A DNA stretch of 64,000 nt from Bacillus pumilus. GTDB lineage: Bacteria; Bacillota; Bacilli; Bacillales; Bacillaceae. This document shows positions 55,575 to 64,000 of the stretch, piece by piece. Numbering within the stretch: position 1 is the stretch's first letter; every line of letters starts with the position of its first letter. Both the position numbers and the translations under genes were made by a program. Location: contig NZ_CP047089.1 in the NCBI RefSeq assembly GCF_009937765.1, forward strand, positions 680,272-744,271, written 5' to 3'. Below the pieces are notes generated by a model that did no database searches, was not told the origin of the DNA, and worked only from the letters and a program-made list of their open reading frames with translations.

Positions 55575-56747
55575 TTATGCGCCAAGCAGTTTCATGTATA
55601 CCTGTTCGATATCGGATATAGACATTGGCTTTGGATTGTTGTCCATTAACCTCCTTACCTCTGAAGCTGCTTGAGCAAGTGCAGGCACATCCTCTTTGGA
55701 CACACCAAAAGCTTTGAGTTGTTGAGGAATGTGTAGATCCGCTGTCCACGCTTCAATCTGACGCACTACTTGCTCTGCAAGCGGTCGCTTAGCATCTGTC
55801 TTCGCAATCCCGATCACTCCTGCTACCTGTTCCAGCCGATCAATGATGTGATCTGCGTTAAAAGCCGTCACATGAGGAAGTAGCATAGAATTAGCAACAC
55901 CGTGAGAAATCTTGTATTTCCCCCCTAATGGATAAGCCATGGCATGAACAGCCGCAGTCCCTGCACTTGTCAGTGCCATTCCCCCATACATTGCACCAAC
56001 AAGCATATCTTCTCTTGCCTTCATATTCTCTCCGTGATGATATGCCTCCTGAATACTTCCTGAAATCAGCCGCATTGATTCAAGCGCAAACATATCACTG
56101 AATGGATTTGCTTTATTTGAAATATACGATTCAAGCGCATGTGTAAACGCGTCCATCCCTGTAGCTGCGGTAATAGCCTTTGGCAAGTTGAGAGTTAGAG
56201 CTGGATCTAAGATTACAAGGTCTGGTAGAAGGTGCGGGCTGACCATTCCAATTTTCAGTTCCTTCTCTGGAAAGGTCACAATTGCGTTAGGTGTCACCTC
56301 AGAACCCGTACCAGAGGTTGTCGGAATCAGAATCGTTGGAACCCCTCTTCTTTTGACAAGATTGGTGCCAACGAGAGCAGATATCGGCTCATCGTTCGTC
56401 TTAAGCACAGCTAAAATCTTTGCAGCATCAAGTACACTCCCTCCACCAATCCCAATAATGGCATCATGCTCCCCTTGTAAAAATGTCTGAAATACCTCTT
56501 CTATATTTTCTTCTGTTGGTTCCGGTTTAATCGCTGTACTGATCTCACTTGTGATTCCTTTTTTCGTAAGTTCACTTTTGATGTGATCTGCATAACCAAG
56601 TGATACGATGGATGGCTGTGTTAATATAAAAATGGATGTGAGTCCGCTCAGCCCTAATCCATCTAACTTCTCCCCAAGAAGATCTAAAGAATGCGCGCCA
56701 GATACGATGTGCGATGCCGTCTGAAAGTGATAATGCGTGATTGTCAT
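55575..56747 (-). CDS. Iron-containing alcohol dehydrogenase family protein
   Basis: A 390-residue dehydrogenase of the Fe-ADH family. GIGGGSVLDAAK is the NAD-binding glycine motif, PTTSGTGSEVTP is typical, and metal ligands are in DAFTHALESY and the two-histidine segment HAMAYPLGGKYKISHGVANSML. It could oxidise or reduce a hydroxyacid or semialdehyde produced by the lyase encoded just upstream. It is seven bases after the lyase gene. An AGGAGTAG site is present. Confidence 0.85.
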   Translation of the reverse strand: MTITHYHFQTASHIVSGAHSLDLLGEKLDGLGLSGLTSIFILTQPSIVSLGYADHIKSELTKKGITSEISTAIKPEPTEENIEEVFQTFLQGEHDAIIGIGGGSVLDAAKILAVLKTNDEPISALVGTNLVKRRGVPTILIPTTSGTGSEVTPNAIVTFPEKELKIGMVSPHLLPDLVILDPALTLNLPKAITAATGMDAFTHALESYISNKANPFSDMFALESMRLISGSIQEAYHHGENMKAREDMLVGAMYGGMALTSAGTAAVHAMAYPLGGKYKISHGVANSMLLPHVTAFNADHIIDRLEQVAGVIGIAKTDAKRPLAEQVVRQIEAWTADLHIPQQLKAFGVSKEDVPALAQAASEVRRLMDNNPKPMSISDIEQVYMKLLGA

Positions 56748-56754
56748 CTCTTCA

Positions 56755-57654
56755 CTACTCCTTTACTGAGTTCACTTGCAAGCGATAGTTCTCTACCATT
56801 TGTGCCACCGTTTCTAATGCTTCCCCGGAAAGCTCTTTTACAGGACTCTTTGGCGGTCCAACTGGTATCCCCGAAAGCTCTGCTGCCTTTTTCAAAGGTG
56901 CTGGTAATGTCCCTAAAGAAAAAGTCGCTCTTAATGGCTGCAATTGCTGCTGGAGGTGCTCACTTTGGTTAAATTCCCCTTTTTGAAAAGATTCATAGAG
57001 TCCAACGACCGTTTCAGGAAGCACATTTGCCGTTGCCGCTACTGCCCCTGCTCCGCCGAGTTTCAATGTCTCTAAAATAAGTGAGTCTGTACCTGCAAGG
57101 ACGACAAAATCTTCGTCTTTTGTTACATCCAGATAAGCCTTGATATTTTCAATGTTGCCACTGCTATCTTTAATGCCTAACACATTTGGAAGTATACTGA
57201 GCCGCGCAACCGTCTCTGGTGCAAGAGATACCCCTGTTCTCGATGGAATGTTATAAAGCAGAATCGGAATATTCACATTCTCAGATATGTGGCGAAAGTG
57301 CTCATACAGCTCTTCTTGGGTTGGTGCAACAAAGTAAGGTGTAATGATAGACAGAACATCTACCCCTAGATCTGCCAGTTTGTTTGACAGACTGATGGTT
57401 GCCTCCGTACTATTTTCGCCTGCTCCAATAAATACCGGCACTCGTCCTCCGACAGCATTCACCACTGTTTCAGCAATTTGAAGCTTTTCTTCCTCTGAAA
57501 ACAAATGAAACTCGCCATTTGTGCCTAAGGCAAAGATGCCGTGTACACCTGAGTCGATCAAACGATTCACTAATTGTTTTGTCACTTCTGAATGAAACTG
57601 TTCCCCTTTTGTAAGCGGTGTCAAAATAGCTGGTATGATTCCGTGAATATTCAA
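56755..57654 (-). CDS. DapA-family lyase/aldolase
   Basis: A 299-residue class I aldolase-fold enzyme of the DHDPS/N-acetylneuraminate lyase family. The Schiff-base lysine is in VLGIKDSSGNIENI, and the catalytic tyrosine is in LLYNIPSRTG. GTNGEFHLFSEEEKL replaces the usual GTTGE motif of true DHDPS, which favours a 2-keto acid lyase in catabolism over lysine synthesis. It is the first gene of the cluster, behind a promoter with a cre site. GGAGGATG lies before the ATG. Confidence 0.85.
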   Translation of the reverse strand: MNIHGIIPAILTPLTKGEQFHSEVTKQLVNRLIDSGVHGIFALGTNGEFHLFSEEEKLQIAETVVNAVGGRVPVFIGAGENSTEATISLSNKLADLGVDVLSIITPYFVAPTQEELYEHFRHISENVNIPILLYNIPSRTGVSLAPETVARLSILPNVLGIKDSSGNIENIKAYLDVTKDEDFVVLAGTDSLILETLKLGGAGAVAATANVLPETVVGLYESFQKGEFNQSEHLQQQLQPLRATFSLGTLPAPLKKAAELSGIPVGPPKSPVKELSGEALETVAQMVENYRLQVNSVKE

Positions 57655-57697
57655 ATCATCCTCCCTCTCTTTTATGTTGCATTTTTAAACACTATAT

Positions 57698-57749
57698 TAT
57701 TTAAACGCTTTCATGTTTCTTATTATAAAAGAATTTTGATTTATTTAGC
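57698..57749 (-). promoter_or_regulatory. Promoter and cre-like site upstream of the lyase gene
   Basis: On the minus strand TTGCTA (57744-57749) and TATAAT (57720-57725) are 18 bases apart. ATGAAAGCGTTTAAA (57698-57712), just downstream, resembles a CcpA operator, so the lyase-dehydrogenase-symporter-sialidase operon is probably catabolite-repressed. Confidence 0.65.
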
Positions 57750-57812
57750 AACATATTTTAGGTTTTTTCCTATATTCAGTTCATTTCTTATGATAATTGT
57801 TGATGTTTTCAA

Positions 57813-57845
57813 CAAAAAAAGCGAACCATTTCGGTTCACTTTTGA
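57813..57845 (-). terminator. Terminator of btuFCD
   Basis: GTGAACC and GGTTCGC (one G-T pair) form a stem that overlaps the btuD stop and is followed by a run of T on the minus strand. Confidence 0.75.
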
Positions 57846-59119
57846 ATGACTTTCAACGTATGAAGAAGCCCTTGCATCTTTTGTCCTAATCTTTCACGTA
57901 AGAGGTCATCTTCCGTTTCCTGCGTATTGGATGCTGCGATACAAAGATGATGGAACGGATAACTTGTTTCTTGCTTCATGATGTACATAAGCTGCCCCAT
58001 GAGCTGAACAGCTGCTCCGTCCGATAAAGATCGTTTCAAGATAAGCCAAATAGTCAACTCTTCCTGCTGAAGCATGCCGTAAAGGATCATATCGTCTTCG
58101 GCATCTTCTGCGGCATATTCCGCTAATCCGTTACCTTTCTCGAAAAACAGCATATCTTCAGTTGGCTCTAGCTGTTCATGAAGCATCTTCGATCCCGTTC
58201 CAATAGACCTTTTCCAAAAGAATCCGCCGTTTTTCTTATGTGAGGAAAGGATGCGAAGAGGCTGATTCACGGAAAACGTCATTCCTTCTGAGCCATATGT
58301 CCTCCAACCATCCATTATGTTTACAATAGATGCTTTAGAAGAGGCCGCAGGCTCAACGATCAGCTGAGGGTTTGCCCTAAATGGATGCTGGAGCGGTGTC
58401 ACATTTGTTTTATACACACGGTTGATTCGTTCAGTGGTCAAGACGTGATGCGGCAACCCTAACATATCGGTCTTTCCTTCATCAAGCAGGAGTAGCCGAT
58501 CACAATACAAACTGGCGATGTTCACATCATGAAATACACCAATGACCGTTAATCTAGAGGAAGTCGTTTCTTCTTTAATTAAATCAAGCAAATCTTTTTG
58601 ATAGGCCAAATCAAGAAAACTGGTTGGTTCATCAAGCAATAAATAGTCAGGCTGCTGGGCTAGTGCCTGTGCCAAGTACACACGCTGTTGTTCTCCCCCG
58701 CTTAGCTCATGAATGGATTGATTCTTAAACTGTGCAACACCCGTTTGTTCCATGACTTTGCTGACGACCTGTACATCTTCTTGCGTAACAGATTGCAGCC
58801 ATCCTTTTTGATACGGGTAACGACCGAATTGAATCGTTTCTTCCACTGTAAATGAGAAGGCTTGGTCCGTTTTCTGCGGTAGAACAGCCATTTTTTGCGC
58901 AAGCGCTTTTGGACGGTAGGATTGAACCAGTTGACCGCTCAGGCGTACCTCTCCACTGTCAGGTTCCAGCAGCCCGGAGATCATTTTAAGCAAGGTCGAC
59001 TTCCCGCTTCCATTTGGACCAAGAATACCGAGAAATTCTCCTTGTTTTACTTCAAGACTGATGCCACGTATGACCTCTTTCTCTCCATATCCACCTTTGA
59101 CTTCTTTCACTTGAATCAT
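57836..59119 (-). CDS. btuD: BtuD (YvrA), cobalamin ABC transporter ATPase with a C-terminal extension
   Basis: A 427-residue protein. Residues 1-250 are a FecE/BtuD-type ATPase: Walker A GPNGSGKST, signature LSGGEQQRV and Walker B YLLLDEPTSFLD. A C-terminal extension of about 170 residues follows. It contains PLRILSSHKKNGGFFWKRSIG, which resembles the opening of CbiZ (adenosylcobinamide amidohydrolase) domains, but the match is too weak to be sure. It overlaps btuC by four bases and ends the btuFCD operon. Confidence 0.85.
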   Translation of the reverse strand: MIQVKEVKGGYGEKEVIRGISLEVKQGEFLGILGPNGSGKSTLLKMISGLLEPDSGEVRLSGQLVQSYRPKALAQKMAVLPQKTDQAFSFTVEETIQFGRYPYQKGWLQSVTQEDVQVVSKVMEQTGVAQFKNQSIHELSGGEQQRVYLAQALAQQPDYLLLDEPTSFLDLAYQKDLLDLIKEETTSSRLTVIGVFHDVNIASLYCDRLLLLDEGKTDMLGLPHHVLTTERINRVYKTNVTPLQHPFRANPQLIVEPAASSKASIVNIMDGWRTYGSEGMTFSVNQPLRILSSHKKNGGFFWKRSIGTGSKMLHEQLEPTEDMLFFEKGNGLAEYAAEDAEDDMILYGMLQQEELTIWLILKRSLSDGAAVQLMGQLMYIMKQETSYPFHHLCIAASNTQETEDDLLRERLGQKMQGLLHTLKVIQK

Positions 59120-60174
59120 AGATGCGTCCCTCCTCTATATTTACGGATGAGGATGATGCCGAATACAGGAGCACCAATTAACGCTGTGATGATGCCGATC
59201 GGTAATTCAGTCGGCTCAATGATCGTACGCGATAACACGTCTGCTAAAACAAGAAAGGAAGCGCCATTCAGCATCGACAACGGCAGGAGGTGCCGGTGGT
59301 CTGTGATAGCTAAGAGGCGAATAAAATGCGGAATCACAAGTCCCACAAATCCGATCGTTCCTGATACTGCTACTGCACTACCAGTCAAAATCGATCCAGC
59401 AAGTAGCACGATATATTTGCTCCTTTTCACATGTACACCTAATAGCTTTGCCTTCTCCTCGCCATACGTCATGACATTCAAATCTCGTCCCATTAGCAAT
59501 AATGCAAAGGTCCCAATCAGAAAGAAAGGAAGGAAAAGCACAATATAGCGCCAGCCCCTCATGGACACACTGCCAAGAAGCCAATGAATAATCTCTTTTA
59601 AATCATCACCCGTTAAAGCAATCATCAATGAAATAAGCGCGCCCAAAAAAGAACTGAAAATCACCCCTGTTAAAATTAAAGAGGAGATGCTCATCCCCCG
59701 ATGAACAAGACGCGCAAAAAAGAGAACGAGACATAGGGTCACAAGTGCTGTTGTCATGCTGAAAAAAGGGAGCGTGAAACTACCGAGCAAAGGGAGCTGC
59801 AAACTGAAAAATAGGGTCGCGACGGCTCCAACTGATGCCCCTTGAGATACACCGAGTGTATATGGGTCAGCTAGAGGATTTTTTAATAACCCCTGAAAAG
59901 CTGCTCCAGATAACGCCAGCGCTGCTCCGACTAGTGCCGCTAATATCACTCTCGGCAGCCGGATATTCATCATAATATTGCGATCAATTGAATCTATTGT
60001 GCCTATCTGCACACCGAATAGTTCATGAACAAATATACGGAGAATAGAAGGAATGGGAATCCCTAAGCTTCCAAAGGAGATTCCCATTCCAATGCTCACC
60101 ACAAGAAGTAAAGAACTTAGTGTGTATGCGATGATGAATTTATTTGAACGTGTCAGGATAGATGCTTTTCGCAA
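59116..60174 (-). CDS. btuC: BtuC (YvrB), cobalamin ABC transporter permease
   Basis: A permease of the BtuC/FecCD family with about ten membrane helices. Family segments are NIRLPRVILAALVGAALALSGAAFQGLL, NPLADPYTLGVSQGASVGA and GTIGFVGLVIPHFIRL. A TTG at 60172-60174 is nine bases after GAAGGAG and gives 352 residues; a TTG at 60192 is also possible. Either start lies within the btuF coding end, so the two genes overlap and are co-translated. Confidence 0.88.
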   Translation of the reverse strand: MRKASILTRSNKFIIAYTLSSLLLVVSIGMGISFGSLGIPIPSILRIFVHELFGVQIGTIDSIDRNIMMNIRLPRVILAALVGAALALSGAAFQGLLKNPLADPYTLGVSQGASVGAVATLFFSLQLPLLGSFTLPFFSMTTALVTLCLVLFFARLVHRGMSISSLILTGVIFSSFLGALISLMIALTGDDLKEIIHWLLGSVSMRGWRYIVLFLPFFLIGTFALLLMGRDLNVMTYGEEKAKLLGVHVKRSKYIVLLAGSILTGSAVAVSGTIGFVGLVIPHFIRLLAITDHRHLLPLSMLNGASFLVLADVLSRTIIEPTELPIGIITALIGAPVFGIILIRKYRGGTHL

Positions 60175-61090
60175 GAGCCTCGACTCCTTCAACCAATCGC
60201 GGTCCCGGTCTTGATGCGAGATCCGTATTCAATTGAAAGACTTGTTTTTCCTTTACTGCTTTGATCGCATTCCAGCCATCTCTCTTTTTCAGATCAGCTA
60301 AACTGGACCCATCAATTGTGACGATTACGTCAGGGTTTCGTTTAATAATCGATTCTTCTGTCATTTGCACCCAGCCAGTTTGATCACCAGCAGCATTTTT
60401 CGCATGGATCTCAGATAACATTTCGTCCATAAATGTATGAGTTCCTGTTGTATAAATTTCAGGAGTACCTGATACTTCAACAAAGACTGTTTTTTGTTTG
60501 TCTTTAGAGATCGCCTCTGCTTGTTTCTTGATGTTATTCAATTTTGCTTTCATCTCGTCTACAAGCTTTGTTGATGCTTTTTTTGCACCTGTTGCTTCAC
60601 CGATCATATTGATCGATTTGTACACATCCTTAAAGGAAGTGGCATCATTTACAGTCAGTACTTGAATCCCTGCATCCTCTAGCTGTTTAAATCCATCTTT
60701 TGATCCCATCTGCGAGGCATGAGCTAGTACCAGATCAGGTTTTAAGGAAATGACTTTCTCGACATTGAATTCAAGTCCGCCAATTTTCTCTACCTTTTCA
60801 ACTTCCTTTGGATAATTGTCAAAATCAGATCGTCCAACCATTTTCTCTCCAAGACCGAGCGCATACGCAACCTCTGTATTACTTGGAATTAATGAAACAA
60901 TTCGTTTTGGCTGTTCTTTGATTTCGACTGTTTTACCAGCTGCATCTTTAATTGAGACAGGAAATGCCGCAGTCGCTGTTTCGTTATTTTGTGAACTCTT
61001 TGCTTTATGGTCTGTCTCAGCACCTGCACATCCTGCTAAAACACCCATCACAAGCAGGAGCGATAGCCAAATGGCCGTTAACTTTTTCAT
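60140..61090 (-). CDS. btuF: BtuF (YvrC), cobalamin-binding lipoprotein
   Basis: A 316-residue substrate-binding lipoprotein. The lipobox LAGC (MGVLAGCAG) is at residues 18-21, and the class III binding-protein fold has RIVSLIPSNTEVAYALGLGE and GRSDFDNYPKEVEKVEKIGG. PDLVLAHASQMG is a typical hinge-domain strand. It belongs with BtuC and BtuD in vitamin B12 or cobinamide uptake, as for B. subtilis YvrC. I see no B12-box consensus upstream in the short leader. Confidence 0.88.
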   Translation of the reverse strand: MKKLTAIWLSLLLVMGVLAGCAGAETDHKAKSSQNNETATAAFPVSIKDAAGKTVEIKEQPKRIVSLIPSNTEVAYALGLGEKMVGRSDFDNYPKEVEKVEKIGGLEFNVEKVISLKPDLVLAHASQMGSKDGFKQLEDAGIQVLTVNDATSFKDVYKSINMIGEATGAKKASTKLVDEMKAKLNNIKKQAEAISKDKQKTVFVEVSGTPEIYTTGTHTFMDEMLSEIHAKNAAGDQTGWVQMTEESIIKRNPDVIVTIDGSSLADLKKRDGWNAIKAVKEKQVFQLNTDLASRPGPRLVEGVEALAKSIYPDTFK

Positions 61091-61226
61091 GAATGAACCC
61101 CCTGATTTATGTACTGCTTGACGAAATCTCTTCCGTCAATTCTTTTCTAATTTCGGGAATATTATACTACAGTGCAGATAGGTTGTATATGTGATTTCTA
61201 AAAGCGTCTTTTTCCTTCTGATAAAA

Positions 61227-61257
61227 GAAAAAACAGCCTCTAAAAAGACTGTTTTTC
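61227..61257 (-). terminator. Terminator of the pectinase gene
   Basis: AAAAACAG and CTGTTTTT form an eight-base stem followed by T on the minus strand, just past the GH28 stop. Confidence 0.6.
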
Positions 61258-61264
61258 ACATCAT

Positions 61265-62656
61265 CTATTTATTAATTTGTTCGCCATTGATGACAACGTT
61301 CTGAAAAGAAGGCGCTATTGCATGCTCCAAAGAAAGTGGATACGTCACATGATCTATGACACAATTTTTCATGTTGAAGTTTGTCACGGGGGAATGTGAG
61401 TAGGCGGCTATTTTCACTCCATATCGTCCGCCGCTGCTTTTCAGTCCTTCTACTTCAATATGACGTACAACAGGACGATGTGGACCCGCATCCCCTTCTT
61501 CATACATCATATCGATACAGACCACTTCATGCTTTAAACTCTTGACTGTGTTGTTTTTAAAGTAAATATGTTCAATGGTACCGCCCCTGACAGAGTTGGT
61601 TTTAATCCGCAGTGCCCGGTCAAGGTTCGGACTATCCATTACATTATTCTCTGCATAGATATACCTTACACCGCCAGAGATTTCACTCCCGATCGTTACT
61701 CCCCCGTGTCCATCACGCATCTCATTTCTACGAATGACAATGTTTTCAGATGGAATCCCTATTCTTCGACCGTCCTCGTTCCTTCCAGATTTGATGGCAA
61801 TACAGTCGTCGCCATTATCAAAATAACAATCTTCAATGAGTACATTCCGGCAAGACTCTGGATTCACACCATCTGTATTTGGTCCATGCCCGATAATATG
61901 GACTCCACGAACAATCACATGTTCACTTAGTACAGGGTGAATTTGCCACATCGGTGAATCCTTCACTGTCACTCCTTCAATAAGAACTTGCTGACATTGG
62001 TAGGGCTGGATAAAACTTGATCTTAAATAATGACCTTCACCAAACACTCTTTCTTCTACTGGTCTTCTCTTTTCAGCCATGTCAAATAGAAGCTGACGAT
62101 CTCGCTCTTGAGAGGGCTGGCCATTCGTGCCATATTTCCAAGGCCACCAATGATGCTCATCCCCCCTACCATCAAGCGTTCCAGCTCCTGTAATGGCAAT
62201 GTTTTCTGCATGGTGTGCATAAATGAGAGGTGAATAATTATAAAGCTCGACCCCTTCATATCTTGTCAGGACAAGCGGCAGATAATCCTTTGGGTTTTGA
62301 CTGAATGACACATACGCTTTCTCATGCAAATGCAACTCTACATGACTCTTCAATTCTAGCGCACCTGTCACAAATGTCCCTTCTGGAATGAGCACACGCC
62401 CCCCTTTCAAACGGTGCGCATCATCAATGGCAGACTGGATAGCTTCTGTTGAAAGCTCGATTCCTTGTGCATCTGCACCATAATGAACCACATTAAATTC
62501 ACGATCAGGGAACAGTGGTGCTTTGATCTGTTTTAACACTTGATCGATTCCGTTTGCTTCTTTGTCTTTCTTCCCTTGTCTTGCTAAACGTGTGAGTCCG
62601 ATTCCTGTGAGTACCGTTCCTGCTGTGATATACATTAAATCCCGTTTTCTAGACAC
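61265..62656 (-). CDS. GH28-family glycoside hydrolase (polygalacturonase-like)
   Basis: A 463-residue right-handed beta-helix enzyme of family GH28. The four catalytic motifs are all present: NTD (GHGPNTDGVNPESC), the acid-base pair in NGDDCIAIKSG, GHG in DGHGGVTIGSE and RIKT (RALRIKTNSV). The N terminus has a short hydrophobic stretch (LMYITAGTVLTGIGLTRLA) after MSRKRD, without a clear cleavage site, so it is either anchored or retained in the cell. It follows uxaA by 20 bases, which fits removal of galacturonate from the end of short pectin oligomers. Confidence 0.88.
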   Translation of the reverse strand: MSRKRDLMYITAGTVLTGIGLTRLARQGKKDKEANGIDQVLKQIKAPLFPDREFNVVHYGADAQGIELSTEAIQSAIDDAHRLKGGRVLIPEGTFVTGALELKSHVELHLHEKAYVSFSQNPKDYLPLVLTRYEGVELYNYSPLIYAHHAENIAITGAGTLDGRGDEHHWWPWKYGTNGQPSQERDRQLLFDMAEKRRPVEERVFGEGHYLRSSFIQPYQCQQVLIEGVTVKDSPMWQIHPVLSEHVIVRGVHIIGHGPNTDGVNPESCRNVLIEDCYFDNGDDCIAIKSGRNEDGRRIGIPSENIVIRRNEMRDGHGGVTIGSEISGGVRYIYAENNVMDSPNLDRALRIKTNSVRGGTIEHIYFKNNTVKSLKHEVVCIDMMYEEGDAGPHRPVVRHIEVEGLKSSGGRYGVKIAAYSHSPVTNFNMKNCVIDHVTYPLSLEHAIAPSFQNVVINGEQINK

Positions 62657-62676
62657 ATTCTCATCCCCCAGTCGCC

Positions 62677-64000
62677 TTAAAGTGTGACACCTGTTTTGAA
62701 AATAGCTAGCTCTCTAAAATTGTTTTTTTCATGATTTAATAACTTTCCACTCGCCACATCAATGACAGTTGAAATGAATTTTTCTAACACAACATCTTCT
62801 GGTACATCTTCAAGCAATTCTCCCGCATTAAAGTCAATCCAATGTTTTTTTGTTTCATACAAGGCTGTATTCGTCGAGACTTTCATTGTTGGGACAAACG
62901 TGCCGAATGGTGTCCCTCTGCCTGTTGTAAAAAGAACCAACTGACAGCCAGAAGCGGCAAGAGCAGATGAAGCAACCAAATCATTTCCTGGCGCACTTAA
63001 TAAATTTAGACCCTTTCGCTTTAGCAATTCCCCATATTTCAATACATCTTGAATGTCAGAAGTCCCTGCTTTTTGTGTACATCCGAGAGATTTATCTTCT
63101 AATGTCGAAATTCCCCCTGCTTTATTTCCCGGGGAAGGATTTTCATATACTGGCTGTCGATGATCCATGAAGTATTGTTTAAAGTCATTGATCATTTGCA
63201 CAATATTGTCGAAAGTCGCTTCTGATTCTGCTCTTTCCATCAAAATCGTTTCTGCTCCAAACATTTCTGGCACTTCTGTTAACACTGTCGTACCGCCTTG
63301 AGCAACAATAAAATCGGACAGCCTTCCTAAAAGCGGATTTGCGGTAATACCGGAGAATCCATCTGATCCCCCGCACTTCAAGCCGATTTTCAGCTCAGAT
63401 AACGGGATTTCTTCACGGTGATCCTCTTTCGCTGCCTCATAAATTTCTTTGAGTAAAGCGACTCCCGTCTCAATCTCATCTCCTACTTCTTGGCTTCTTA
63501 AAAACTTCACTCTCTCATGGTCATATTCACCTAATGTAGACTGAAAATCTCCAATGTCGTTATTTTCACAACCCAGTCCGAGGACAAGCACGCCCCCAGC
63601 ATTGGGATGCTTCACGGCATTTTGTAAAATGGTTTTTGTATTTTCATGATCGTCTCCAAGCTGTGAGCATCCGTAATTGTGCTTTAATACAAGAGCTGTT
63701 TCAAACGGATGGATGCTTCCGCCCATTTCAGCGGTGAATATTTGGATAATTTGATCGGCGATGCCATTTACGCATCCAACGGTTGGGACTATCCAAAGCT
63801 CATTGCGTATCCCACTTTCCCCATTTTTCCGCTTATATCCTTTAAAAGTAAGATTCGTTTTTCCATAGGGGTTCTTTGTAAATGAAGGCTCGTATTCATA
63901 ATTAAGCTTTCCTGATAGATTGGTTTTAATGTTATGTGTATGCACCCATTCTCCAGCAGAAATGGCAGTCGTTGCGTGCCCGATGGGGTAACCGTATTTC
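62677..64000 (-). CDS. uxaA: UxaA altronate dehydratase (5' end beyond the window)
   Basis: At least 441 codons of a UxaA-family dehydratase that converts D-altronate to 2-keto-3-deoxygluconate in galacturonate catabolism. The frame stays open to base 64000 and continues beyond it; the visible start of the chain is in the N-terminal SAF part (GYPIGHATTAISAGEWVHTHNIKTNLSG). The main domain has GESGIRNELWIVPTVGCVNG, HNYGCSQLGDDHENTKTIL, LGLGCENNDIGDFQ and KCGGSDGFSGITANP. A GTG at 63945 is only internal. It is upstream of the GH28 gene in the same operon. Confidence 0.92.
   Translation of the reverse strand, partial: KYGYPIGHATTAISAGEWVHTHNIKTNLSGKLNYEYEPSFTKNPYGKTNLTFKGYKRKNGESGIRNELWIVPTVGCVNGIADQIIQIFTAEMGGSIHPFETALVLKHNYGCSQLGDDHENTKTILQNAVKHPNAGGVLVLGLGCENNDIGDFQSTLGEYDHERVKFLRSQEVGDEIETGVALLKEIYEAAKEDHREEIPLSELKIGLKCGGSDGFSGITANPLLGRLSDFIVAQGGTTVLTEVPEMFGAETILMERAESEATFDNIVQMINDFKQYFMDHRQPVYENPSPGNKAGGISTLEDKSLGCTQKAGTSDIQDVLKYGELLKRKGLNLLSAPGNDLVASSALAASGCQLVLFTTGRGTPFGTFVPTMKVSTNTALYETKKHWIDFNAGELLEDVPEDVVLEKFISTVIDVASGKLLNHEKNNFRELAIFKTGVTL

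Noticed and set aside
58895-59548. 217-codon plus-strand frame
   Set aside because: It lies antisense to the btuD/btuC junction; no domain and no start signal.
61091-61265. Cobalamin riboswitch upstream of btuF
   Set aside because: The leader is too short and no B12-box consensus is seen; it should still be checked with a covariance model.

Overview
The window looks like chromosome from a Bacillus of the pumilus/safensis/altitudinis group. Long blocks follow the Bacillus subtilis gene order: sufCDSUB, yurZ, metNPQ, yusD-E-F-G-gcvH-yusI-fadEAN, yusU-V-W, yusZ, htrB, cssRS, yuxN, citG, gerAA-AB-AC, liaIHGFSR, yvqK, yvrD and btuFCD (yvrCBA). The blocks are interrupted by segments that are not part of that backbone. 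This assignment rests on remembered gene order and protein motifs; no search was run.

Layout. 1-3.7 kb: the start of a response regulator running off the left edge, a DUF418 membrane protein, and a divergent WYL regulator / flavodoxin-fold oxidoreductase pair. 3.7-9.2 kb: an AT-rich island with an Eco57I-type restriction-modification pair and two very small genes, set in the 3' end of sufB; a second, synonymously diverged copy of the last 12 sufB codons lies at its far end. 9.2-14.4 kb: the SUF iron-sulfur cluster operon. 14.6-18.2 kb: a small gene without an ATG at its likely start, yurZ, and the methionine ABC transporter metNPQ behind a SAM riboswitch. 18.3-26.3 kb: small yus genes, gcvH and the fatty-acid beta-oxidation operon fadNAE with its FadR operator. 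26.4-28.5 kb: sporulation-type small proteins, then an AT-rich pair made of a secreted DUF6973-like protein and a tiny membrane protein.

28.6-38 kb: siderophore ATPase yusV with overlapping Fur boxes, yusZ, secretion-stress protease htrB and its CssRS regulators, yuxN and fumarase citG. 38-42.2 kb: the gerA germinant receptor operon. 42.2-46.9 kb: the complete cell-envelope stress operon liaIHGFSR. 46.9-48.6 kb: a structured repeat element, the cobalamin adenosyltransferase yvqK and the dehydrogenase yvrD. 48.6-57.7 kb: a catabolic cluster (DapA-type lyase, iron alcohol dehydrogenase, sodium-solute symporter, sialidase-fold protein, PrpR-type regulator, DUF1537 kinase, PdxA2-type dehydrogenase) that appears to feed an acid sugar into central metabolism. 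57.8-61.1 kb: the vitamin B12 transporter btuFCD. 61.2-64 kb: a GH28 pectinase-family gene and altronate dehydratase uxaA, which runs off the right edge.

The features most worth follow-up are the restriction island in sufB with no visible recombinase, the two related repeat elements at 20.75 and 46.93 kb that are each bracketed by direct repeats, the secreted-protein/membrane-protein pair at 27.4 kb, and the sugar-acid cluster whose NtrC-like regulator lacks the sigma-54 contact motif.
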